Source: Actinomycetes bacterium (GTDB lineage: Bacteria; Actinomycetota; Actinomycetes; Propionibacteriales; Propionibacteriaceae). Taken from it: a stretch of DNA of 46,644 nt. A model generated the notes under the pieces. The model was not told the origin of the DNA and ran no database searches. It saw only the letters and a list, made by a program, of their open reading frames with translations. Location of the stretch: assembly GCA_023443125.1 (NCBI GenBank), contig JAEZVO010000042.1, positions 1-46,644 of the forward strand, written 5' to 3'. A program made the position numbers and the translations under genes. The first letter of the stretch is position 1. Each line of letters opens with the position of its first letter. Of the stretch, positions 17,401 through 25,056 are shown one piece after another.

Positions 17401-18453
17401 TCAGAGCAGGTCCCATGTGAGCGGGGTGCCCTTGACGGCGTCGACGCGGAACTCGCGCCCTTCGACGTTCTGGAACTCGTCTGGCATCAGGCCACCGGCC
17501 GGACGGATGGATCGCACGTTGTCTGGGGCCACTTTTTCGCCGGCCTTCACGTCGCGGGTCACGAAGAGCGAGCGACGAAACCGCAGACCCTCGCGCTCGG
17601 ATTCCTTCGCGCCGATGCGCGCCTCTCCAAGGGCCTGGCGGGCAATGGCCGTCTCGCGGACCATCGCGGCGAGCTCGTCGGGCTCGAGCGAGAACGCGGA
17701 GTCGACGCCCCCGTCGTTGCGGGCGAGCGTGACGTGCTTCTCGACGAGCACCGCGCCTAACGCGATGGACGCGACGGGGACACCGATGCCCATCGTGTGA
17801 TCGGAGAGGCCGACGAGCACGTCGAAGGCATTTGCCATCACCGGAATCGAGCGCAGGTTCGATGATGCCGGATCTGCCGGGTAATCGGCGGTGCAGGAGA
17901 GCACGACGATCTGCTCGTTCCCGGTGGAGCGCGCGGCCTTCACCGCGGCGTCGATCTCGGCGATCGACGCCATGCCCGTCGAGATGATGATCGGTTTGCC
18001 CGTCTCAGCCATCGCGCGGATCAGTGGCAGGTCGACGATCTCAGAGCTCGCCACCTTGTATGCCGGGGCGCCCAGGCGCTCCAGGAAATCCACCGCCGTC
18101 GGGTCGAACGGCGACGAGAACGCGAGAATTCCCTTGTCAGCCGCGTGGGCGAAGATCTTCTCGTGCCATTCCCACGGCGTGTGGGCCTCGTCGTAGAGGT
18201 CGTAAAGACGCCGTCCACCCCACAGCTCGTGCCCGTCGGAGAGGCGGAAGCTGGGCGTGTCGGCGTCGATGGTGATGGTGTCAGCCGTGTAGGTCTGCAG
18301 CTTGATGGCGTGCGCCCCGGCCTCGGCGGCCATCGTGACAATGTCCAGCGCGCGCTGAAGATCGCCGTTGTGGTTGCCGCTCATCTCAGCGATGATGAAC
18401 GGATCCGACTCAGGTCCGACGGGCACCCCGCCAATCTGGATGGGCTCGGCCAT
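17401..18453 (-). CDS. pseI: Pseudaminic acid synthase
   Basis: PseI condenses 2,4-diacetamido-2,4,6-trideoxy-L-altrose with phosphoenolpyruvate to give pseudaminic acid. The 350-residue protein has the NeuB-type barrel, with I-I-A-E-M-S-G-N-H at about 20-28, I-K-L-Q-T-Y and S-S-P-F-D. L-Y-D-E-A-H-T-P-W-E-W-H is the signature I associate with PseI rather than NeuB or LegI. G-L-S-D-H-T and V-E-K-H-V-T bind metal and substrate. A C-terminal SAF (antifreeze-like) domain begins near residue 290 with R-R-S-L-F-V. The ATG follows the pseH stop after two bases. Converges with the unknown gene ending at 17314. Confidence 0.92.
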   Translation of the reverse strand: MAEPIQIGGVPVGPESDPFIIAEMSGNHNGDLQRALDIVTMAAEAGAHAIKLQTYTADTITIDADTPSFRLSDGHELWGGRRLYDLYDEAHTPWEWHEKIFAHAADKGILAFSSPFDPTAVDFLERLGAPAYKVASSEIVDLPLIRAMAETGKPIIISTGMASIAEIDAAVKAARSTGNEQIVVLSCTADYPADPASSNLRSIPVMANAFDVLVGLSDHTMGIGVPVASIALGAVLVEKHVTLARNDGGVDSAFSLEPDELAAMVRETAIARQALGEARIGAKESEREGLRFRRSLFVTRDVKAGEKVAPDNVRSIRPAGGLMPDEFQNVEGREFRVDAVKGTPLTWDLL

Positions 18454-18455
18454 GA

Positions 18456-18947
18456 CTACTTCCCTTCAAAAATCTTGCGCGAGTGGATGACTTCAATCGT
18501 CTCGCCACCCACTTCACGAGAGTACCGCTCCACCTCGGTGAAGCCCTGGCGCGTGTTGAAGTCGACGGCAGACTCATTCGCGACGAGCGTCTCACCGTCG
18601 AGCTGCGCCAGGCCCATCTCCTTACGCGCAAACTTCACAGCCTCACGCTGAATAGAGATCCACGCGGGGAACATGGCGCCACGCTCAGTGAGCCCGTCGT
18701 TATCGAGGTAGTAACCCCACCAGGCCTTGTCACCGTCGATATCGAAGAACGTCACCACGCCAGAGGGCACGCCGTCGCGCTCGTAGATGAGAACCCGACG
18801 GGTTGGGTCCTGCTTCGTCTGCTCCCACCACGCGGCGTGCTCGTCGGCACCGATTTCATGTTGGGTCAGCGAAACACGGCGCACCTCGTCGTGGTTGCGC
18901 CAGCGACGCATCGCGTCGAGGTCGGCGTCCGTGGCATCACGAAGCAT
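18456..18947 (-). CDS. pseH: GNAT N-acetyltransferase of the pseudaminic acid pathway
   Basis: PseH adds the 4-N-acetyl group to UDP-4-amino-4,6-dideoxy-L-AltNAc using acetyl-CoA. The 163-residue protein has the GNAT layout: L-R-D-A-T-D-A-D at the N-terminus, R-R-W-R-N-H-D-E-V-R (typical of PseH), W-W-G-Y-Y-L and a C-terminal N-T-R-Q-G-F. I chose ATG 18947 because AAAGGAA lies five bases upstream. An in-frame ATG at 18971 would add eight residues but sits within two bases of a likely -10 box. pseI follows two bases downstream. If the nearby acyl carrier protein cassette supplies another acyl group, this could be its acceptor enzyme; that is speculation. Confidence 0.88.
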   Translation of the reverse strand: MLRDATDADLDAMRRWRNHDEVRRVSLTQHEIGADEHAAWWEQTKQDPTRRVLIYERDGVPSGVVTFFDIDGDKAWWGYYLDNDGLTERGAMFPAWISIQREAVKFARKEMGLAQLDGETLVANESAVDFNTRQGFTEVERYSREVGGETIEVIHSRKIFEGK

Positions 18948-18952
18948 GATGG

Positions 18953-18959
18953 TTCCTTT
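18953..18959 (-). promoter_or_regulatory. Ribosome binding site that sets the pseH start
   Basis: AAAGGAA on the minus strand, five bases before ATG 18947. It favours this start over the ATG at 18971. Confidence 0.65.
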
Positions 18960-18973
18960 CGGTTGGCGCATCT

Positions 18974-18979
18974 ATCCTA
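18974..18979 (-). promoter_or_regulatory. Possible -10 box of pseH-pseI
   Basis: TAGGAT on the minus strand, 26 bases before ATG 18947. Upstream lie two CGCTGACG direct repeats that might take the place of a -35 box or bind a regulator. The previous minus-strand gene ends just upstream, so this pair may have its own promoter. Confidence 0.35.
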
Positions 18980-19001
18980 CTGAGACGTCAGCGGAGACCC
19001 G

Positions 19002-20189
19002 TCAGCGAACACGCTGGATCGTGACTTCATTGCTGTGCAACACACCATGGGGGTACTTCGCAGCCACTCGGTACCTGTAGGTGCCCGGCGCGTTCGAACC
19101 ATAGGTCAGCGGAAGGATGTACCGGCCGTTCGTGTCGGTGGTGGTGGTCTGGGAACGCGACCACCGGTTGCCAATCCACACCTCCGTCCACACGGTCAAC
19201 GGCTTGGACGTGTCTGCTTTGCCCCAGGCATACGTGGTCTGACCTACGGGTTTGCGTCCGGCCGTAGCCGCAGTGAGCCGCTGGACTCGCTGCAGGAAGA
19301 ACTCCTTGGAATACACGGTTTGGCCCTCGACAATGCCGCCCACACGCCACTTCGTTACTCCGCTGCTGTTGGCGCCGTATGTGAGTGGAATGGCGAACTG
19401 TCCGTCAGCCTTCGTGGTGCGCGTCTGGGAGCGTGACCAACGGTTGCCGAGCCACACCTCTGTCCAAGCAGTAGTGGGTTCGAATACATCAAGGCGTCCC
19501 CATGTGTTGGTAGCTGCACCCACTTCCTTGACACCTGCACTCGCTGCCGTCGGCAACGCAACCCGTTCCAACACGAAGTCTTGAGTGTTGAGCTTCATGC
19601 CCGACGGGTAGGCCCCCGTCACACGATACGTGTACGTTCCGGCAGTACCGGCTCCGTATGTGAGCGGCACCTTGTATCGCCCATTGGCGTCCGTCGTGAC
19701 GGTCTGGGAACGAGACCAGCGGTTGTCCAGCCATACTTCGGTGTACACCTTGATGGGGTGATCGACATCGAATTTGCCCCAGGCGTACGTCGTTTGTTCG
19801 ACGAATTTCCACGCGGCGTGGTCCACCGTCGGCCAAGCTACGACACGCATGGGTTTCCACGGCGAGGACGCACCGTCGACGACAGCCCGCACCGTGTACG
19901 AACCGGCATGCACATCACCTACAAAACTGGTGTGAGTCCCGTCACGCAGCGTGCCTAGATCGCGCTTCGTCGGCGACGATGAGCCGCTCCTCTTCACCTG
20001 CAGCTGCCCGCGCCCCGACCCGCAGTGGGCGAGGGTCACCGTCGCTTGAGGCTGCACCTCCTGGGCGACGTAGGCCGGTACGCTCAACCGCACCTCGCAG
20101 TTTGCCCCGGCTGCATGCGCGGGCGAGACACTGAGGATGACGCTCGCTGCAAGTGCGGTTGAAAGTGCTACCGCTGCGTACTTCTTCAT
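19002..20189 (-). CDS. Secreted protein with three wall repeats and no enzyme domain
   Basis: From the ATG at 20189 (GGAG nine bases upstream) this is a 395-residue protein with a K-K-Y signal peptide ending A-H-A-A near 27. Residues ~28-115 are an Ig-like beta domain with Cys31 and Cys56. Three complete copies of the shared repeat follow, with Trp at 137, 230 and 322, each with V-x-T-E-V-W-L, N-R-W-S-R-S-Q and P-L-T-Y-G. The protein ends directly after copy three. With repeats alone, it looks like a structural or adaptor protein of the wall. An upstream in-frame ATG at 20249 would put 20 polar residues before the signal peptide and is unlikely. Confidence 0.82.
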   Translation of the reverse strand: MKKYAAVALSTALAASVILSVSPAHAAGANCEVRLSVPAYVAQEVQPQATVTLAHCGSGRGQLQVKRSGSSSPTKRDLGTLRDGTHTSFVGDVHAGSYTVRAVVDGASSPWKPMRVVAWPTVDHAAWKFVEQTTYAWGKFDVDHPIKVYTEVWLDNRWSRSQTVTTDANGRYKVPLTYGAGTAGTYTYRVTGAYPSGMKLNTQDFVLERVALPTAASAGVKEVGAATNTWGRLDVFEPTTAWTEVWLGNRWSRSQTRTTKADGQFAIPLTYGANSSGVTKWRVGGIVEGQTVYSKEFFLQRVQRLTAATAGRKPVGQTTYAWGKADTSKPLTVWTEVWIGNRWSRSQTTTTDTNGRYILPLTYGSNAPGTYRYRVAAKYPHGVLHSNEVTIQRVR

Positions 20190-20450
20190 CGTTGCACGCT
20201 CCATTTCAAGTTCGATGTGCGACGCATTCCATGCTTTCCCGCTCGACATCCGATGTGGCGGAGGTGCCCAGGTGTGTCGCTAGTTCGAGGAGCAAACCGG
20301 GGCCTTCAGCACGGCAACGATGCTTATGGGACCCCGAAAACGATGGCGCTAAGTCTCGTGGCTACGATGCGGCGCAGATAGTGGGGAACGAGCCAGAATC
20401 AGATCCGAGGAGGCCGTACGTCCACTTCAGGATCAAGATTCGGAGGTCTC

Positions 20451-21281
20451 ATGTCCAAACTCCATCGCTCGACGTCAGTATTCGTCGCACTATTCCTCGT
20501 CATCGCCGCGTGGGCGACGCCCGCGTCGGCCGCTACCCAGGTGACGGCGCGCTCCGCCGGCACGAAACTCGTCGGGCAGGCCACCAACACATGGGGATCC
20601 GCTACCGCAGCACCCATGGCCAAGGTCTGGACCGAGGCCCTGCTACCCACCGGTTGGTCGCGATCCCAGACGCGTCAGACCGATGCACGGGGCGGCTTTG
20701 TTATTCCCCTTACCTACGGCACCAATACTGTTGGCACAACGACGTACCGCGTGGGTGTAGCGGCACCTAGCGGGACGGTCTACTCCGAACCGTTCAAGCT
20801 GGTTCGCACTGCTCCGTCCGTGACGGTGTACGCCTCCAGCGCCGGAACGAAACTCGTCGGACAGCGCACGAACACTTGGGGCACGGCCAAGAACGCCCCG
20901 AATTCCCGAGTGTGGACTGAGGTGCGCCTCGCCTCCGGATGGTCGCGTTCTCAGACGCGCACCACGGACCGCAACGGCAAGTTCGTGATCCCGCTCACCT
21001 ACGGCATCCACAAGACGGGCGCCACGGTGTACCGCGTCGGAACCCAGAAGGCCGGCCGCACGTTCTACTCGCGGCCCTTCACCCTCACCCGCGTCGCGCC
21101 CGCGAAGCCAGACCGCAGCGCGAAGAAGCCGGCTCCGAAGTCCCCCTCCAAGGTGTACTACAAGAACTGCGCCGCTGTGCGTGCTGCAGGTAAGGCGCCG
21201 CTCTACCGGGGCCAGCCGGGATACGCGAAGCACCTCGACCGCGACAACGACGGCATCGCCTGCGAGTGGTCGGGTCGCTGA
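20451..21281 (+). CDS. Secreted protein with two wall repeats and an Excalibur calcium-binding domain
   Basis: This 276-residue protein has a signal peptide (about 1-27, ending A-S-A-A). Two copies of the shared repeat follow, with Trp at 48 and 143 and V-W-T-E, G-W-S-R-S-Q-T and P-L-T-Y-G in each. A Lys/Pro-rich linker (~217-234) leads to an Excalibur domain at 236-276: Y-K-N-C, then D263-R-D-N-D-G-I-A-C-E, a calcium-loop pattern with two Cys. Excalibur domains are found on extracellular nucleases and wall proteins of Gram-positive bacteria. CGGAGG lies four bases before the ATG. It is divergent from the three-repeat gene across about 260 bases, in which I see no other gene. Confidence 0.85.
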   Translation: MSKLHRSTSVFVALFLVIAAWATPASAATQVTARSAGTKLVGQATNTWGSATAAPMAKVWTEALLPTGWSRSQTRQTDARGGFVIPLTYGTNTVGTTTYRVGVAAPSGTVYSEPFKLVRTAPSVTVYASSAGTKLVGQRTNTWGTAKNAPNSRVWTEVRLASGWSRSQTRTTDRNGKFVIPLTYGIHKTGATVYRVGTQKAGRTFYSRPFTLTRVAPAKPDRSAKKPAPKSPSKVYYKNCAAVRAAGKAPLYRGQPGYAKHLDRDNDGIACEWSGR

Positions 21282-21300
21282 GCGAGCCACTGCAGTGATT

Positions 21301-21330
21301 GGGCCGGCCAGTTCGTCTGGCTGGCCCTTT
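21301..21330 (+). terminator. Terminator after the Excalibur gene
   Basis: A 10-bp stem (21301-21310 with 21318-21327, one G-T pair) with a seven-base loop is followed by TTT. It separates the Excalibur gene from the carrier-protein cassette. Confidence 0.85.
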
Positions 21331-21434
21331 CTCATTGCAACCTGGCGCATTAGTGGTGCGGGGGCCGCAACACTATCTTCCTCGCCGGCTCGCGGTAAGC
21401 TGGCATACGACCCAATCGTCCCCAAGGAGAAGTG

Positions 21435-21689
21435 ATGGCCCAACTCAGCCGCGACCAACTCAAGGAAATGATGGCCGAGGTACTCCGTCGTCAAGACAAG
21501 ACCATGCCGGAGTCCGAAGACGCCGCGCTCGACGAGATCGGGTTCCGCTCCCTCGACTTCTCGGAACTCGCGTTGCGCGTGGAGGATGAACTCGACGAGG
21601 AACTGAACTTCGACGCTCCTGGTCTGCGCTCCATCCGCACCGTCGCCGACGTGCTCGACTTCATCGACGAGTTGCAGCATCAGGCATGA
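21435..21689 (+). CDS. Acyl carrier protein
   Basis: This is a small acidic protein of 84 residues, the usual size of an acyl or peptidyl carrier. The phosphopantetheine attachment site is Ser39 in I-G-F-R-S-L-D-F-S-E-L. The common G-x-D-S-L pattern has Arg38 in place of Asp, so it is a specialised carrier and not the housekeeping AcpP. AAGGAG ends five bases before ATG 21435; a GTG three bases earlier is also possible. The TGA stop overlaps the ligase start (ATGA). It probably carries an acyl group activated by the ligase and destined for a sugar of the surface glycan. Confidence 0.88.
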   Translation: MAQLSRDQLKEMMAEVLRRQDKTMPESEDAALDEIGFRSLDFSELALRVEDELDEELNFDAPGLRSIRTVADVLDFIDELQHQA

Positions 21690-22915
21690 CCAACACCCAC
21701 CCCGACGCACCCCAGCCCCCACTCACCGCGGCGAACCGCATCGTCGCGGGAGAGTTCGACGGCACCTGGGCCGACCTCGAGCCCCTGGAACTACCCGAGT
21801 GCGCCGCCGTATTCGTGCGCGACGACCTCGAGGCGCTGCGCGCGGTGTGGCACCAGCAACAGCACCAGCGGGAGTTGCTCGTCGCGGCAGAATCCCGGCG
21901 CGAGCCCGGACTCGAGCAGGATCTGCTCGATCTTGGGCTGAACATCGTCGCCGACGGCGCCGTCGTCGCGGAGCCTGCCGAGCAGCGCCGCCCCCGTCGC
22001 GGGCGTGTCTGGCTGCTCACGTCGGGGTCCACCGGGCGCCCGAAGCAGGTGGGTCACACCCTCGACACGCTCCTCACGGTGCGCGGCAAACAACCCGCCC
22101 GCACATGGCTCAACCCGTACACGCCGGGCGCCTACGCGTGGTGGCAGGTCACCACGCTCGCGCTCGCGCACCCGGGCACGTCGATGGTCTGCGTCGACGG
22201 CGGCCACCCCTGGGCCGAACAGGCAGCCAAGTATGGCGTCGACGCCGCCTCCGGCACGCCGACGTTCTGGCGCCAGGCGCTCCTCACACAACGCGACGAG
22301 CTGCGCGGCGTCGACTTCAAACAGATCACGCTGGGCGGCGAGCCCGTCGACCAAGCCGTGATCGACCTCCTCAAAGATGCATTCCCGAACGCGCGCGTCT
22401 CCTGGATCTACGCCTCATCGGAGGCCGGTGCATCCATCGCCGTCCACGACGGCAAGGCTGGCTTCCCCGAAGCATGGCTCAGCAACCACAAGGAAGGACG
22501 CCCGGCGCTCAGCGTCGACGGTGACGAACTGCTCATCGCTTCCCCCCACCGTGGCGACGGCGTGGCCGAAACCCTGCGCACCGGCGACCGCGTCGAAATC
22601 CGCGACGGCCGCGTGTACATCACCGGCCGGCTGGGCTCGGACGAGATCAACGTCGGCGGCACCAAAGTGTCCGCTGGCAAGGTGCGCGGCGTGCTGTTGG
22701 AGCATCCGGGCATCGCCTGGGCCACCATCAAAGCGCGCAAGGCCCCCATCGTCGGACACATGGTGCAGGCCTCCGTCGTGCTCGACGACCCCTCGCTCAC
22801 ACAAGACGACATCATCCGATACTGCACCGAGCGCCTCGCCGAGACCGAGGTGCCCCGTCGCGTGCGCATCCTTGACGAAATCCCCCTGAAAGAGAGCTTG
22901 AAGTCCGATGTCTAA
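21686..22915 (+). CDS. AMP-forming acyl-ACP/CoA ligase, short form
   Basis: This is a 409-residue ANL-family adenylating enzyme, shorter than the usual ~500 residues, mostly at the N-terminus. The phosphate-binding loop T-S-G-S-T-G-R-P-K lies at 112-120. Y-A-S-S-E-A-G, then T-G-D-R-V-E and G-R-L-G-S-D-E-I-N-V-G-G-T-K-V mark the adenylate pocket and hinge. The C-terminal lysine region reads L-K-E-S-L-K-S-D-V. It would activate a carboxylic acid with ATP and load it onto the upstream carrier protein, which it overlaps by four bases. It overlaps the next gene by eight bases. The acid cannot be read from sequence; a short hydroxy or keto acid would fit the reductase next to it. Confidence 0.85.
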   Translation: MTNTHPDAPQPPLTAANRIVAGEFDGTWADLEPLELPECAAVFVRDDLEALRAVWHQQQHQRELLVAAESRREPGLEQDLLDLGLNIVADGAVVAEPAEQRRPRRGRVWLLTSGSTGRPKQVGHTLDTLLTVRGKQPARTWLNPYTPGAYAWWQVTTLALAHPGTSMVCVDGGHPWAEQAAKYGVDAASGTPTFWRQALLTQRDELRGVDFKQITLGGEPVDQAVIDLLKDAFPNARVSWIYASSEAGASIAVHDGKAGFPEAWLSNHKEGRPALSVDGDELLIASPHRGDGVAETLRTGDRVEIRDGRVYITGRLGSDEINVGGTKVSAGKVRGVLLEHPGIAWATIKARKAPIVGHMVQASVVLDDPSLTQDDIIRYCTERLAETEVPRRVRILDEIPLKESLKSDV

Positions 22916-23651
22916 CCCACCCATCGAACCAGCATCCTGCGTCGTCGTCTCCGGCGGCTCACGCGGGCTCGGCCTCGCCATGGTGAACGCCATCCTCGAC
23001 CGGGGCGCGAAGGTGGCAACCTTCGCCCGCACCATCACGCCGGAGCTCGAACAGCTGGTTGAGCAGTACCCGGACCGCGTGCACGTCGCCTCCGTCGACG
23101 CCACCGATCACAAGGCCCTCAACGCGTTTGTGAAGGATGCCGAGAAGAAGCTTGGGCCTGTCGACGCGCTCGTGAACAACGCCGCCGTCGGGCAGGATTC
23201 GCTGCACGTACACACCTCGCCCGAGCGCATCGAACAGATCGTCAACACCAACCTCACAGCACCGCTCATCCTCACTCGCACGGTGCTGCGCCGCATCATG
23301 GCGGGGCGCGGCACGGGCCGCGTCGTATTCGTCACCTCCATCTGCGCGCAGCGCGGCTACGCGGGCCTCGTCGCATACTCCGCGACGAAGGGCGGCCTCG
23401 ACTCGGCGATGCGCACCATCGCCCGCGAGATGCATGGGCGCGTGCTGGCGAACTCCATCGCGCCAGGCTTCTTCGCCTCCGAGATGAGCTCGGTGCTGGG
23501 CCAGACCCAGCTCGACACCATCACCCGCCGCACCCCCACCGGACGCCTGGTGGAGCCGGAGAACGTCGTGCCGCTGCTCGACATGCTCCTGTTTGAAGAC
23601 ACCAACATCAACGGCCAGACACTGGTGGTCGATGGCGGCGGCTCCATCTGA
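22908..23651 (+). CDS. Short-chain dehydrogenase, FabG-like 3-oxoacyl-ACP reductase
   Basis: This 247-residue classical SDR has a nucleotide-binding motif in S-G-G-S-R-G-L-G near residue 12, N-N-A-A-V-G, a catalytic Ser in T-S-I-C-A-Q and the Tyr157-x3-Lys161 pair in Y-S-A-T-K-G-G. N-S-I-A-P-G-F-F and G-Q-T-L-V-V-D-G-G-G at the end are typical of FabG-like reductases. It probably reduces a keto group on the acyl chain held by the carrier protein of this cassette, to give a hydroxyacyl group. Its ATG overlaps the end of the ligase gene. Direct action on a sugar cannot be excluded. Confidence 0.85.
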   Translation: MSNPPIEPASCVVVSGGSRGLGLAMVNAILDRGAKVATFARTITPELEQLVEQYPDRVHVASVDATDHKALNAFVKDAEKKLGPVDALVNNAAVGQDSLHVHTSPERIEQIVNTNLTAPLILTRTVLRRIMAGRGTGRVVFVTSICAQRGYAGLVAYSATKGGLDSAMRTIAREMHGRVLANSIAPGFFASEMSSVLGQTQLDTITRRTPTGRLVEPENVVPLLDMLLFEDTNINGQTLVVDGGGSI

Positions 23652-24012
23652 TTCCGCACTCATCACCAGCCGCCGGGGCACCCACTGCCCCGGCGGCTGT
23701 CTGCATATCCACTCCTACACCTCTGATGGGATCCGCTGGTGCTGGCGCCCAGCGCGCCTCGAACCTGGGGTGAGGTATGCCGTCGACGTGGAACTGACAG
23801 CTGAACCACCCGCTGTATTCGCGCGGCGACTGCACTCTGACGACGACTTTTGGCACGCCTGGACGAAACTCGAGGTGGTGGCGAAGCTGCTCGACACGCC
23901 CGTGCTCACCCTGGTCGGGCGCGGGGAGCTTGGCGCCCCGCCTCCGTCGGGCATCAGCATCGAGTACGTCGAGCTGGACGGCGCGCTGGCCTGCCTTGGA
24001 CGCACGAGCTAA
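23632..24012 (+). CDS. Small 4'-phosphopantetheinyl transferase-like protein
   Basis: This 126-residue product has the two signature motifs of the Sfp/AcpS group. One is V-D-V-E (Asp52 and Glu54, magnesium site), and the other W-T-K-L-E-x3-K (Trp77 to Lys85). The canonical second motif is W-T-x-K-E-x3-K, so the Lys before Glu81 is Leu here. These enzymes transfer the phosphopantetheine arm of CoA to the Ser of a carrier protein. The carrier protein three genes upstream is the obvious client. The ATG overlaps the reductase gene by 20 bases. The protein is shorter than Sfp (about 225 residues) and nearer AcpS in size. The overlapping start has no clear ribosome site, so the N-terminus is uncertain. 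Confidence 0.68.
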   Translation: MAAAPSDSALITSRRGTHCPGGCLHIHSYTSDGIRWCWRPARLEPGVRYAVDVELTAEPPAVFARRLHSDDDFWHAWTKLEVVAKLLDTPVLTLVGRGELGAPPPSGISIEYVELDGALACLGRTS

Positions 24013-24086
24013 CCCGATATCCACACGCGTTTGCTGAAATGGCCGAAAAACGGCCGTCTTGCGAAACGAGTGTGGATATCGGGTTA
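24010..24086. repeat. 77-bp inverted repeat with nested hairpin
   Basis: Perfect 17-bp arms (24010-24026 and 24070-24086) flank CGTTT/AAACG (24028-24032 and 24064-24068) and a central GGCCG-AAAAA-CGGCC hairpin (24041-24055). The left arm overlaps the TAA stop of the phosphopantetheinyl-transferase-like gene. It could act as a terminator between two operons. The highly structured, near-palindromic form also resembles an interspersed REP-like or miniature mobile element. Confidence 0.85.
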
Positions 24087-24183
24087 GTTTCCCGAGCGTC
24101 CCCCACTCCGCACCTGCCCTGCGTGGTGCCGAGCCCCATGAGTGCGCCCACAGTAGGGTGGAAGGCACCGAAAGGAGTCCCGC

Positions 24184-25056
24184 ATGACGAGCCAGCCCCT
24201 CCCCACCGTGGGCGTTGCGCTGCTCAGTATGGGCAACCGCCCTAAAGAGCTGGCTGCCGCGCTCGATGCGCTCAGCAAGCAGGAGGGCGTGGAGCTCGAC
24301 GTCGTGCTCGTCGGTAACGGCTGGCGCCCAGAAGGGGTCCCCAACTGGGTGCGCACCCACTATTCGGAAGAGAACCTCGGCTGCCCGGCGGGACGCAATC
24401 TCGCCGCTTCCCTCGTCGACGGCGAGTTCCTCTTCTTCTACGACGACGACGGCCTCCTCCCAACGCCGGACACTCTCGCCAGGATGGTCCGACGGTGCAC
24501 CCCCGACGTCGCGGTGGTACAGGCCCGCGGCGTCGACCCCACCGGTGTGCCCTCCCCGCGCCGCTGGGTACCCCGCCTGCGAAAGTCCGCAGAACTGACC
24601 GGCGGGGACGTGGCCGTATTTTGGGAGGCCATGGCACTGTTCCGCCGGAGCGCATTCGACGAAGTCGGCGGCTGGTTCGGCGAGCTCTTCTTCGGCCACG
24701 AAGGCACAGACATGGCTATGCGCCTCATCGACCGCGGCTGGCGCATCGTCTACGCGCCCGACATCGAGGTGAACCACCCGGCAACATCCGCCGCGCGCCA
24801 TCCTCACCACTTCTGGTCGACCATGCGCAACCGAGTCTGGGTAGCCAAGCGAGATCTCCCTTGGCCGATCTTCCCCTTCTACCTCGCCTTGTGGACGGCC
24901 GTCACAGCACTGCGTGCCCGCAGCGGCGAGCGCCTGCGCAATGTCTTCAAGGGGTTTAAGGACGGCTGGTCGACGCCACTCCCGGTGCAGCGCGAGCCTA
25001 TTCGGTGGAAGACCGTGTGGCGGATGACGAAACTGGGGAGGCCCCCGCTGTGGTGA
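24184..25056 (+). CDS. Family 2 glycosyltransferase, rhamnosyltransferase-like
   Basis: This 290-residue GT-A family 2 transferase has V-G-V-A-L-L-S-M at the N-terminus, N-L-G-C-P-A-G-R-N and the metal motif in F-F-Y-D-D-D-G. A C-terminal half with G-G-W-F-G-E-L-F-F-G-H-E-G-T-D resembles WbbL-like rhamnosyltransferases. AAAGGAG stands before the ATG. The next gene starts within its stop codon (GTGA). It opens a + strand run that goes on to the exporter and flippase. Acceptor and sugar are unknown. Confidence 0.85.
   Translation: MTSQPLPTVGVALLSMGNRPKELAAALDALSKQEGVELDVVLVGNGWRPEGVPNWVRTHYSEENLGCPAGRNLAASLVDGEFLFFYDDDGLLPTPDTLARMVRRCTPDVAVVQARGVDPTGVPSPRRWVPRLRKSAELTGGDVAVFWEAMALFRRSAFDEVGGWFGELFFGHEGTDMAMRLIDRGWRIVYAPDIEVNHPATSAARHPHHFWSTMRNRVWVAKRDLPWPIFPFYLALWTAVTALRARSGERLRNVFKGFKDGWSTPLPVQREPIRWKTVWRMTKLGRPPLW

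Noticed and set aside
20643..21722. Long open frame on the minus strand opposite the Excalibur and carrier-protein genes
   Set aside because: It runs antisense to two clear genes and across a terminator, has no ribosome site and its product is low-complexity Arg/Gly/Val sequence, as expected from GC-rich antisense.
23608..24810. 400-residue minus-strand frame across the reductase end, the palindrome and the glycosyltransferase
   Set aside because: It is antisense to well-supported genes and shows no domain or motif.
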